From an uncultured Verrucomicrobia subdivision 3 bacterium (lineage in GTDB: Bacteria > Verrucomicrobiota > Verrucomicrobiia > Limisphaerales > UBA11358): a DNA stretch of 19,997 nt. Below are positions 7,934 through 14,164 of the stretch, in pieces. The first letter of the stretch is position 1; each line of letters opens with the position of its first letter. A program made the position numbers and the translations under genes. Under the pieces are notes generated by a model. That model had not been told where the DNA came from and made no database searches. It saw only the letters and a list, made by a program, of their open reading frames with translations. Where the stretch lies: the NCBI GenBank assembly GCA_903861445.1, contig CAIOUK010000152.1, positions 1 through 19,997 on the forward strand, in the 5' to 3' direction.

Positions 7934-8935
7934 ATGAGCGCATCCAATCCAAACGCATCCGGCGTGAACCGCCGCGAATTTCTGGTGCGCCTCGGCGTCA
8001 CCGGCGCGCTCATCGCCGGCTCCGGCCTGGCCGCAAAAAAACTCTGGCAATCTAATCATTTCGTCCCCGGATTCGAAAAAGAAAAAGGCCTGCAACTCCG
8101 CAGTTATGCGCCGGACTTAAGCAAAGTTTTGCCGTCACTCGCTATCGCCCACGGCACGGAGCACGAGAAAACCATCCGCGCCGCCATGGGTTTGCTCGGC
8201 GGCATGGAGCGCTTCATCCAGCGTGGCGACGTGGTGATGATCAAGCCGAACGTCGCCTTTGACCGTCCCCCGTCGCTCGCCGCTACGACGCATCCCGACG
8301 CGTTGCGCGCCGTGGCGAAACTGTGCTTCGAGGCGGGCGCACACAAAGTCATCATTGCCGATAATCCTATCAATTCGCCGACCGGCTGTTTTTTTAAGAG
8401 CGGTCTCACCGCCGTCGCGGCGGAGATGAATCTGGATTTGCTTTATCCCGAAACCAATTCCTTTGCGCCGCTGTCGCTCGATGGCGAGATTCTGAAGGAA
8501 TGGACTTTTTTCAACACGCCGTTCAAGAAAGCCACAAAGGTCATCGGCCTCGCGCCGTGTAAGGACCATAATCTTTGTCACGCCTCGATGACGACGAAGA
8601 ATTGGTATGGCTTGCTCGGTGGCCGGCGGAATCAATTTCATCAGCACATTCACAGCATCGTTTCCGATTTCGCGCTGATGATGAAACCCACGCTGGTCAT
8701 CCTTGACGGCATGAATGTTTTGATGAGCAACGGCCCGACCGGCGGTCGTCTCTCCGATGTGAAGCCGATGAATACCATCGTCGCCGGCACAGACATGATT
8801 TCGGTGGACGCCTACGGCTATTCGCATCTGCTCGAACGCGACATCGCGGAACTGACTTATCTCCACAAGGCGCAAGAACGCGGACTCGGAAACATTAACT
8901 GGAAAGATACGCTCTACAAAGAGGTGACGGTGTGA
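7934..8935 (+). CDS. Tat-exported DUF362 family protein
   Basis: 333 residues. The N-terminus is a twin-arginine signal: NRREFLVRLG (RR at 13-14) followed by the hydrophobic stretch VTGALIAGSGLAA, suggesting export of a folded, possibly cofactor-bearing protein. The DUF362 core follows: GDVVMIKPNVAFD (about 98-110), THPDALRAVAKLCFEAGAHKVIIADNP, KVIGLAPCKDHNLCHASMT and GRLSDVKPMNTIVAGTDMISVDAYG. DUF362 proteins are often found beside or fused to ferredoxin domains. This one has no CxxCxxC cluster of its own and probably works with the polyferredoxin encoded two genes on. Its stop overlaps the GTG of the next gene. Confidence 0.88.
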   Translation: MSASNPNASGVNRREFLVRLGVTGALIAGSGLAAKKLWQSNHFVPGFEKEKGLQLRSYAPDLSKVLPSLAIAHGTEHEKTIRAAMGLLGGMERFIQRGDVVMIKPNVAFDRPPSLAATTHPDALRAVAKLCFEAGAHKVIIADNPINSPTGCFFKSGLTAVAAEMNLDLLYPETNSFAPLSLDGEILKEWTFFNTPFKKATKVIGLAPCKDHNLCHASMTTKNWYGLLGGRRNQFHQHIHSIVSDFALMMKPTLVILDGMNVLMSNGPTGGRLSDVKPMNTIVAGTDMISVDAYGYSHLLERDIAELTYLHKAQERGLGNINWKDTLYKEVTV

Positions 8936-9588
8936 CTTATCGCAAGCTGACCAGTAATGAAGTTAAAAAAGCCCTTGCAAATAAAGCTTGGGATTTGGGC
9001 AATCAAGTTTTGTATGACCTTTGTTCAAAGCATCCTCACCACAAGTCGTGCCAAGAAATTACTGCAAAGGTCTGGTTAATTGGACGCTCTTATTCCGCTG
9101 CACTTGAACGCCGAAAAAACAAAAAGGCAAATTCCAATGGTGATTTTTTCTATGAGGACATTGCCATTCCTGAAATTCAAAAACACAAAATTGACCGCTG
9201 GATTAAGCCGCTTGGCCACAATTCAAAACCTGAAGAAATAGTGGAAGCTCACTCCAAGCTCACCGAGATTTTTTTCAAGATTACCAAATTGGAAAAGCGG
9301 TCACTGGCCTCCAAATATCTTCATTTTCACAAACCTAAACTTTTTTTCATTTATGATTCAAGAGCTAAAAACGCCATCAGCAAAATTACCCCGAGAAGTC
9401 CAAAGCAACTTCCGGTAGTTTCCCCGAAAAATCAGTTTGATGGTGAATATTTGAAGTTTTATCGGCGCTGTCTCTGGCTGAACAATTATTTGCAAGCCAA
9501 GTTGGGATGCAAACTTTCTCCGCGTCACATTGACAAAGTTTTGCTTTTTGTTGCCGACAAGAAATCACAAGCTTTCAAGAGCAAGTAA
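8932..9588 (+). CDS. Low-GC accessory protein of unknown function, inserted in the redox operon
   Basis: 218 residues from GTG at 8932, which overlaps the upstream stop (GTGA). I do not recognise a named family. Visible blocks are AWDLGNQVLYDLCSKHPHH, KVWLIGRSYSAALERRKN, an acidic FFYEDIAIPEIQKHKIDRWI, HSKLTEIFFKITKLEKRSLASKYLHFHKPKLFFIYDSRA and a C-terminal KFYRRCLWLNNYLQAKLG. It is strongly basic and cytoplasmic, with several conserved-looking His and Tyr. GC is about 40% over its first 120 bases by my count, far below the flanking redox genes. It separates two genes that otherwise belong together, so it looks acquired. A defence or mobile-island role is only a guess. Confidence 0.8.
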   Translation: MTYRKLTSNEVKKALANKAWDLGNQVLYDLCSKHPHHKSCQEITAKVWLIGRSYSAALERRKNKKANSNGDFFYEDIAIPEIQKHKIDRWIKPLGHNSKPEEIVEAHSKLTEIFFKITKLEKRSLASKYLHFHKPKLFFIYDSRAKNAISKITPRSPKQLPVVSPKNQFDGEYLKFYRRCLWLNNYLQAKLGCKLSPRHIDKVLLFVADKKSQAFKSK

Positions 9589-9590
9589 TT

Positions 9591-11168
9591 ATGGCGTTAA
9601 AAAACATTTTGAAGCTCCGCAACGTCCGCCGCGTGGCGCAGGTGTTTTTCTTCGCGCTATTTCTGTTCTTCGTCTTCGTTACTGACCTGCGCTATCTCAA
9701 AGGCTATCCGGCCTCGCTGTTCCTCGAACTCGATCCGCTCGTCGCCTTTGCCACGGCCATCACCACGCACACGGTTTACATGGGTTTGATGTGGAGCCTG
9801 CTGCTGATTTTGCCGACGCTATTGTTCGGGCGGATTTTCTGCAACTGGATTTGTCCCTACGGCATTCTCCATCACTTCACCGGCTGGCTGCTCGGCAAAC
9901 GCCGCGCGGAAGAACGCGAGCGCATCGAGTCCAACCGCTACAAAAAATTGTATTCGCTGAAATACGTCATCCTCATCGCGATGATTGCGGCGGCCATCGG
10001 TGGCACGCTGCAAATCGGCTGGCTCGATCCCATCTGCCTGTTTCACCGCTCGATGAGCACGGTGATTTTGCCGGTGCTCAATTTATTTTTCCCGTCCAGC
10101 ATTTACGTCCGGCAATACTTTCACGTCGGCGCCTGGGTAATCGGTTTCCTGCTGCTGTTCCTCGTCGGCATGAACGTCATCATTCCGCGTTTTTTCTGCC
10201 GCGTGCTGTGTCCGCTGGGCGCGTTTCTCGGCACGCTTTCGTCGGTGGCGCTGTGGCGTATTGACCGCGACACGACGAAATGCGTGGATTGCGACCTCTG
10301 CCTGAAAGGTTGCGAAGGCGCGTCCGATCCGCACACGCAACTCCGCAAGAGCGAATGTTTCGTCTGCTTCAACTGCATCGAAGACTGTCCGGAAGACGCT
10401 CTCTCGTTCAAATTTTTGCCGTCGCTCAAACAGGAAGTCACCGCGCCGGTGGTGCCGGGACGCCGCGCGTTTCTCGGCACGTTGGTTGGCCTCGGCTTCT
10501 ACGCGTTTGGCCGCACATCCGGCGCGAGCGCGCGGAACTACGACAAAAAAGTCATCCGCCCGCCCGGTTCCGTGGAGGAAATTGATTTTCTGGATCGCTG
10601 CATCAAGTGCGACCAGTGCATCCGCGTCTGCCCGACAAACGTGCTGCAACCGGCACTCATGGAATCGGGACTTGAAGGCATCTGGACGCCGATTCTAAAC
10701 ATGAAGATCGGTTTCTGCGAAGTCAACTGCACGCTCTGCGGCCAGGTGTGTCCGACCGGCGCGATCCAGCGGATTTCCATCGAGGAAAAAACCGGCACCG
10801 GCCCGTTCGACAAAGAAGGCCCGATCAAGCTTGGCACCGCGTTCTTCGATCAAGGCCGCTGTTTGCCGTGGGCGATGGAAACGCCGTGCGTCGTCTGCGA
10901 GGAAGTTTGTCCCGTGTCGCCGAAAGCGATTTTCTCGCGCGAAGTCACCATCATCAAACGCGACGGCAATCCCATCACGCTGCGCCGGCCTTACATGGAT
11001 CCCGCGTTGTGCATCGGCTGCGGCATCTGCGAGCACGAATGTCCGGTGACCGACGAAGCCGCCATCCGCGTCACCGCCGTCGGCGAAACGCGCTCGCGCG
11101 AACGCCGCCTGCTGATGGACGGCGGCGTGACCAGTGCGGTCAACGAACTAGAAAAACGGCAAAGATAA
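9591..11168 (+). CDS. Membrane polyferredoxin: NapH-like half joined to NapG/MauM-like half
   Basis: 525 residues. The N-terminal half has about four membrane segments (roughly 14-32, 58-83, 123-145, 180-200) with the paired CNWICP (84-89) and CRVLCP (203-208) motifs of NapH/NosR/RdxA-type proteins. Then come 4Fe-4S sets C231-C241 and C256-C266. A second Tat-like stretch, RRAFLGTLVGLGFYAFG (291-), starts the NapG/MauM-like half with cysteine sets at 337-347, 376-387, 433-440 and 474-484. NapH and NapG are normally separate proteins, so this is a natural fusion. It probably moves electrons from the quinone pool to a periplasmic partner, plausibly the DUF362/DUF6599 pair. No nitrate reductase gene is in view. 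Confidence 0.9.
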   Translation: MALKNILKLRNVRRVAQVFFFALFLFFVFVTDLRYLKGYPASLFLELDPLVAFATAITTHTVYMGLMWSLLLILPTLLFGRIFCNWICPYGILHHFTGWLLGKRRAEERERIESNRYKKLYSLKYVILIAMIAAAIGGTLQIGWLDPICLFHRSMSTVILPVLNLFFPSSIYVRQYFHVGAWVIGFLLLFLVGMNVIIPRFFCRVLCPLGAFLGTLSSVALWRIDRDTTKCVDCDLCLKGCEGASDPHTQLRKSECFVCFNCIEDCPEDALSFKFLPSLKQEVTAPVVPGRRAFLGTLVGLGFYAFGRTSGASARNYDKKVIRPPGSVEEIDFLDRCIKCDQCIRVCPTNVLQPALMESGLEGIWTPILNMKIGFCEVNCTLCGQVCPTGAIQRISIEEKTGTGPFDKEGPIKLGTAFFDQGRCLPWAMETPCVVCEEVCPVSPKAIFSREVTIIKRDGNPITLRRPYMDPALCIGCGICEHECPVTDEAAIRVTAVGETRSRERRLLMDGGVTSAVNELEKRQR

Positions 11169-11172
11169 TTTT

Positions 11173-11379
11173 ATGGCTTCCGGCGAACGTCCCCGCACCT
11201 GCCGCGCCTGCGGCAAGAAATTTGATTATCCCGTCAAAGGCAGCGCCGCCACGCGTCATCATTGCGAGGATTGCGTGGCCGTCCCCGCCGAGACGCGAAA
11301 AATTCTGGAGCGCCTCAACACTCGCGTGACCCAGTTGGAAAATCAACTCCGCCGTTTGCAGGAAAAGCCACCGGGATAA
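11173..11379 (+). CDS. Small zinc-ribbon protein with coiled-coil tail
   Basis: 68 residues. Four cysteines in the pattern CRACGKKFDY...HHCEDC form a probable zinc ribbon. The C-terminal half (ETRKILERLNTRVTQLENQLRRLQEK) has a leucine heptad pattern, so it is likely a coiled-coil oligomeriser. The ATG is 4 bases after the polyferredoxin stop, so it is the last gene of that operon. Function is not known; a regulatory or scaffold role would be inference. Confidence 0.75.
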   Translation: MASGERPRTCRACGKKFDYPVKGSAATRHHCEDCVAVPAETRKILERLNTRVTQLENQLRRLQEKPPG

Positions 11380-11425
11380 TTTTTTGAATGCGAAAGTGGG
11401 AGTCGGCAGCCGACTTTTGGAAAAG

Positions 11426-11518
11426 TGGCGGAGAGAGGGGGATTCGAACCCCCGATAGATCTTTTGAACCTATACCGGTTTAGCAAACCAGCGCCTTCAG
11501 CCACTCGGCCATCTCTCC
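11426..11518 (-). tRNA. tRNA-Ser(GCU)
   Basis: On the minus strand the acceptor GGAGAGA (11518-11512) pairs with TCTCTCC (11436-11430). The discriminator is G and CCA is encoded at 11428-11426. Anticodon stem CTGGT/ACCGG encloses TTGCTAA with anticodon GCT. A long variable arm is present, and the T-arm is GGGGG-TTCGAAT-CCCCC. It decodes AGC/AGU. The integrase gene starts 83 bases beyond its 5' end, making this the likely integration locus. Confidence 0.97.
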
Positions 11519-11521
11519 AAC

Positions 11522-11544
11522 CGTTTGATTTGACAGGCGTTTGA
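11522..11544 (+). repeat. CGTTTGA direct repeat upstream of int
   Basis: CGTTTGA occurs at 11522-11528 and 11538-11544, 16 bases apart. TTGAC occurs at 11530, 11541 and 11567. Short repeats of this kind between a tRNA and an integrase gene are candidates for arm-type Int/Xis binding sites. Confidence 0.35.
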
Positions 11545-11566
11545 CCACGCCCGGGAATTCGCTGGA

Positions 11567-11595
11567 TTGACAATCTGATACTGGTTTTTGATACT
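11567..11595 (+). promoter_or_regulatory. Integrase promoter, predicted to give a leaderless mRNA
   Basis: A perfect -35 TTGACA (11567-11572), a 17-base spacer and a -10 GATACT (11590-11595, 4/6). The expected start of transcription, about 7 bases on, falls on the A of the ATG at 11602. TGATACT is directly repeated at 11576-11582 and 11589-11595, the second copy covering the -10, which suggests an operator. Confidence 0.65.
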
Positions 11596-11601
11596 ACTTG
11601 C

Positions 11602-12801
11602 ATGAAATCGAGCAAGTCATCATCAAACGCCGGCCAACCCGAAAACGATTGGCAAAAGACGCAGTTCTCAAATTTAATCCGCTACGTTCCGTCTGGCACA
11701 TATTTTGCAAGACTTCGCGTTCGTGGCAAGCTGATTCGTCAGTCGCTCAAAACGGACGTGCTCTCGGTGGCTAAGCTCAGGCTGGCCGATCTCGAAAAAA
11801 GCGAGCGTGAGGCAGCGGAATCAAAGGACTCAACCACCAAGGGCCGGATGACGTTCGGGGATTGTGTGGAGCTTTTCAAAACCCAAACCAACGCAAGCAC
11901 CCTGCTCAAGGCTTCGGCCAAGCTGTATCGGATGGAGGCAATCGAAACAATCTGCCGGACGTGGCCAGGAATTAAAGCAACCGATGTCCGACGCATCAGC
12001 ACCAACGAGTGCAAAACTTGGGCGGCAAAACTAAGCGGTGAATATTCACCATCTCGTTACAACGGGACGCTCGGTGTGATCCGAGCCATCTTTAATGTCG
12101 CGATGGAGACGGGTGCGCTATATCGAAACCCGGCCACTGATTTGCAACGCGCCAGGGTAAAGCTCAAGGCCCTGAAGCTGCCAGACGCAAAATATTTTGA
12201 AGAATTCATCGCTGAAATTGACAAAGCAAAAGGCCGGGACTCCAAAAAATGCGCCAACCTTGTTCGTTTTTTAGCTTATGGCGGCTTTCGTCGAAGCGAG
12301 GCGGCTAACGTCACTTGGTCCGATTGCGATTTCAAAAAGGGCGAGATCATTGTCCGTGGTGACGCCGAGACCGGCACAAAAAACTGGAGTGTTCGCCGGG
12401 TGCCGATGATTCCAGAAATGAGATTGCTCCTGGAAAAATTGCGGGCGGAGAGACCCAATGAACCCACTGACGCTCGCGTGATGCAAGTCAAAGAATGCCT
12501 TCAAGCCATGACGCGCGCGGCAAAAGTTGTTGGCATTGCCAGGATCACGCATCACGACCTCCGCCATTTGTTTGCCACGCGCTGCATTGAATCCGGCGTG
12601 GATATTCCTACGGTTTCGCGCTGGCTCGGTCACAAAGATGGCGGAGCGCTGGCGATGAAAACCTATGGCCACTTGCGCGATCAGCACAGTGCAGCGATGG
12701 CTGCCAAAGTGATTTTCAAACCTGAATCCCCTGACGCCAAATCCACTGGTAGCAAACCGCAGGTGGATGCTTCCCCGCCTGGCCCAACAGGCGAGAATTG
12801 A
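11602..12801 (+). CDS. int: Tyrosine recombinase / integrase
   Basis: 399 residues of phage-type integrase. An N-terminal arm-binding domain (about 22-75; GTYFARLRVRGKLIRQSLKT) is followed by the SAM-like core-binding domain (about 84-175) and the catalytic domain. The complete active set is visible: R230 in YGGFRRSEA, K260 in TGTKNWSVRRVP, H318 and R321 in HHDLRHLF, H344 in WLGHKD and the nucleophile Y355 in MKTYGH. It reads away from the adjacent tRNA-Ser(GCU). No SD is present, consistent with a leaderless mRNA. The C-terminal tail after the active site (about 370-399) is Pro/Ser-rich and variable. It should catalyse integration and excision of the element, with the HTH gene at 13196 as directionality factor. 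Confidence 0.95.
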   Translation: MKSSKSSSNAGQPENDWQKTQFSNLIRYVPSGTYFARLRVRGKLIRQSLKTDVLSVAKLRLADLEKSEREAAESKDSTTKGRMTFGDCVELFKTQTNASTLLKASAKLYRMEAIETICRTWPGIKATDVRRISTNECKTWAAKLSGEYSPSRYNGTLGVIRAIFNVAMETGALYRNPATDLQRARVKLKALKLPDAKYFEEFIAEIDKAKGRDSKKCANLVRFLAYGGFRRSEAANVTWSDCDFKKGEIIVRGDAETGTKNWSVRRVPMIPEMRLLLEKLRAERPNEPTDARVMQVKECLQAMTRAAKVVGIARITHHDLRHLFATRCIESGVDIPTVSRWLGHKDGGALAMKTYGHLRDQHSAAMAAKVIFKPESPDAKSTGSKPQVDASPPGPTGEN

Positions 12802-12816
12802 TTTGATCCCGAAACG

Positions 12817-12841
12817 CAGCGCGACAAGTTTTTGGGCGCTG
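12817..12841 (+). terminator. Weak hairpin after int
   Basis: CAGCGC (12817-12822) and GCGCTG (12836-12841) form a 6-bp stem with a 13-base loop, 16 bases after the int stop. It lacks a T-run afterwards, so termination is uncertain. Confidence 0.3.
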
Positions 12842-12896
12842 TCTCTCAATATCCCCCAATTGCCCTCATTTGCTTGAGCCATAAAAAATGTTGGTG

Positions 12897-12942
12897 TTGT
12901 TGACAATTATTTTTTGACAACAAGTGGAACTAGCGTGAAAAT
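12897..12942 (+). promoter_or_regulatory. Candidate promoter/operator of the xis operon
   Basis: TTGACAA is directly repeated at 12900-12906 and 12914-12920. The pair also sits inside an imperfect inverted repeat TTGTTGACAA/TTGACAACAA (12897-12923, 9 of 10 pairs). With the second TTGACA as -35, a 17-base spacer leads to GAAAAT (12937-12942, 4/6). A repressor overlapping the -35 is plausible. Confidence 0.45.
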
Positions 12943-13195
12943 TTTAGTTGCCGCGTAGGAATAGCGCGGACAGGCACTAACGAGTCGAGACTGATTCTCG
13001 ACACGTTCAAGACCTTTTTCCCGTTCGATAAACTTCGGGCGTGGCGTCTTGATCCAGTCAGTGCCGGTTGATCTTTGAAAGAACATCGGCACTGGCCTCC
13101 TCCGGCCAAAGGGACGTTTTTATTAAATGAAACCTCGACCAGTTTGCAAGAGGGAGTATGCGTCCGCAATCAACCGGAATTAGGAGAACAAAACG
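12943..13195 (+). promoter_or_regulatory. Structured leader upstream of the xis-like gene
   Basis: There is no convincing gene in these 250 bases but several stems. GTCGAGA/TCTCGAC (12984-13002, 5-base loop) and CCCG/CGGG around the motif CGATAAACTTC (13020-13039) come first. CAGTGCCG/CGGCACTG (13059-13094, 20-base loop) and TGGCC/GGCCA (13093-13108) follow. The region could be a 5' leader with alternative folds, a DNA-level replication or recombination site, or both. A 35-codon ORF from 13158 overlaps the real start and looks spurious. Confidence 0.5.
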
Positions 13196-13402
13196 ATGCA
13201 ACAAGTCATCGTGTCAAAGGGCTCTGGGCAGTTTTACACTGTGCCAGAGGTCTGCCAAATGCTGAAAGTGGATCGAAAAACCGTTTATCGGTTGATTGAT
13301 CGTGGCCTACTGAAGTGCTCGTCGGCGATTCGCCACAAGCGCATTCACTCGGCATCTATGGAACAATTCATCAACACTTCTGTTTACGGAGGTGCCAAAT
13401 GA
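13196..13402 (+). CDS. xis: Excisionase-like small HTH (MerR/HTH_17 fold) protein
   Basis: 68 residues. The winged-HTH core FYTVPEVCQMLKVDRKTVYRLIDRGLLKCSSAIRHKRIHSASMEQF is the HTH_17/excisionase type: helix-turn-helix, then a wing with basic residues. A small protein of this type next to an integrase normally acts as a recombination directionality factor, bending DNA at the attachment site, and often also as a repressor. The start is set by a good SD, AGGAG at 13182-13186, 9 bases before the ATG. The last codons (GGAK-stop) contain the GGAGG SD of the next gene, whose ATG overlaps the stop (ATGA), so the two are translationally coupled. The symbol is by role, not by proven homology. Confidence 0.8.
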   Translation: MQQVIVSKGSGQFYTVPEVCQMLKVDRKTVYRLIDRGLLKCSSAIRHKRIHSASMEQFINTSVYGGAK

Positions 13403-14046
13403 GTCGCTCCCAGAAAACGGTCAAGTCAGCTAAACAAACGGCGGCGGCGAATCCTGGAAAAGTTGTGAGTCGTAAAAAGCTCCAGCAACTTCAGGAGCAC
13501 GAAGCAATCATCTCGAAAGCGCAGAGTGGCTTTCTGGAAAGCGGCAAGGCTCTCAAGGCCATCCGCGACCAGAAACTTTTCAAGGCATCCGGGCATGAAA
13601 ACTTCGAGGCGTATTGCTTGAAGAAATGGGGTTATTCCCAAAACTACTCCAATCGTCTCATCGCAGCCTACAACTGTTATGAAGTGCTCAAAAAGGAACT
13701 CGCCGCAAGCGGTAGAATCCTTCCGAGCAACGAATATCAGTATCGCGCCTTGGCAGGTTTGAAAGAATCGCAATGGGTCAAAGCTTGGAAACAGGTTTTG
13801 GCTGATGCGGCTGGCGAACCGGTCGTTGGCGAGATGGTCGAAAAAGTGGTAAACAAGCTCAAGGGCACTCCCCCTAAAAAGGGAAAGCACTATCGGCTTG
13901 GAAAACGCTCGGCCACGAAACCACCGGAAGCAAAGAAGTTGGTAAAAATCGGCACTTTGGTGAGTAAAGCCTTGAAAAACAAGGCCAAAGTCTCCAAGGC
14001 AAAACTGCTTGAACTTTTAACGAAGATTCAGAAGTTGGCCGCCTAA
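13399..14046 (+). CDS. Plasmid/phage-type DNA-binding-like protein, paralogue A
   Basis: 215 residues from the ATG at 13399 (SD GGAGG 13388-13392). An upstream in-frame start at 13315 would overlap the xis-like gene. The core is a helical domain: EHEAIISKAQSGFLESGKALKAIRDQKLF, then NFEAYCLKKWGYSQNYSNRLIAAYN. This pattern is common in uncharacterised phage and plasmid proteins and resembles an HTH. A second block, NEYQYRALAGL, recurs in paralogue B. The C-terminus (about 150-215) is Lys-rich and probably binds nucleic acid. The gene at 15538 carries the same core (IRDQKL/VRDQKL, YC..KW, NRL). A regulatory or partition role is inference. Transcription ends at a strong terminator 18 bases later. 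Confidence 0.8.
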   Translation: MSRSQKTVKSAKQTAAANPGKVVSRKKLQQLQEHEAIISKAQSGFLESGKALKAIRDQKLFKASGHENFEAYCLKKWGYSQNYSNRLIAAYNCYEVLKKELAASGRILPSNEYQYRALAGLKESQWVKAWKQVLADAAGEPVVGEMVEKVVNKLKGTPPKKGKHYRLGKRSATKPPEAKKLVKIGTLVSKALKNKAKVSKAKLLELLTKIQKLAA

Positions 14047-14063
14047 GCCGGCTAAATATCCCA

Positions 14064-14102
14064 GAGGTGTTGGACCGTAAAAAGTCCAGCACCTCTTTTT
14101 TT
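14064..14102 (+). terminator. Rho-independent terminator after paralogue A
   Basis: A 12-bp stem (GAGGTGTTGGAC 14064-14075 with GTCCAGCACCTC 14084-14095, one G-U pair) with an 8-base loop is followed by TTTTTTT (14096-14102). It ends the xis-A transcript, so the next gene needs its own promoter. Confidence 0.92.
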
Positions 14103-14117
14103 GTGCCAATTGGCACA
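14102..14117. promoter_or_regulatory. Perfect 16-bp palindrome, operator candidate
   Basis: TGTGCCAATTGGCACA is a perfect dyad directly after the terminator and 48 bases before the ATG at 14165. ACAGG/CCTGT (14115-14130) and a direct repeat AATCCTGT (14123-14130, 14137-14144) follow. This is typical of a dimeric repressor site. No convincing promoter boxes were seen. Confidence 0.6.
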
Positions 14118-14164
14118 GGGAAAATCCTGTTCGACAAATCCTGTGGGTTCGCCACACTTTTTTC

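Noticed and set aside
9591..11168. Periplasmic nitrate reductase operon
   Set aside because: NapH- and NapG-like parts are present but no napA, napB or napC is nearby; DUF362 and DUF6599 point to another system.
12907..13169. Two minus-strand ORFs of 61 and 79 codons in the xis leader
   Set aside because: They overlap each other, have no SD, and the region is explained better by its inverted repeats.
13315..13398. Upstream start for paralogue A at 13315
   Set aside because: It would overlap the xis-like gene by 88 bases, while 13399 has a GGAGG SD and an ATGA coupling.
14110..14130. Sigma54-type promoter suggested by TTGGCACAGG
   Set aside because: The GC element at the required spacing is absent; the bases are explained by the 16-bp palindrome.
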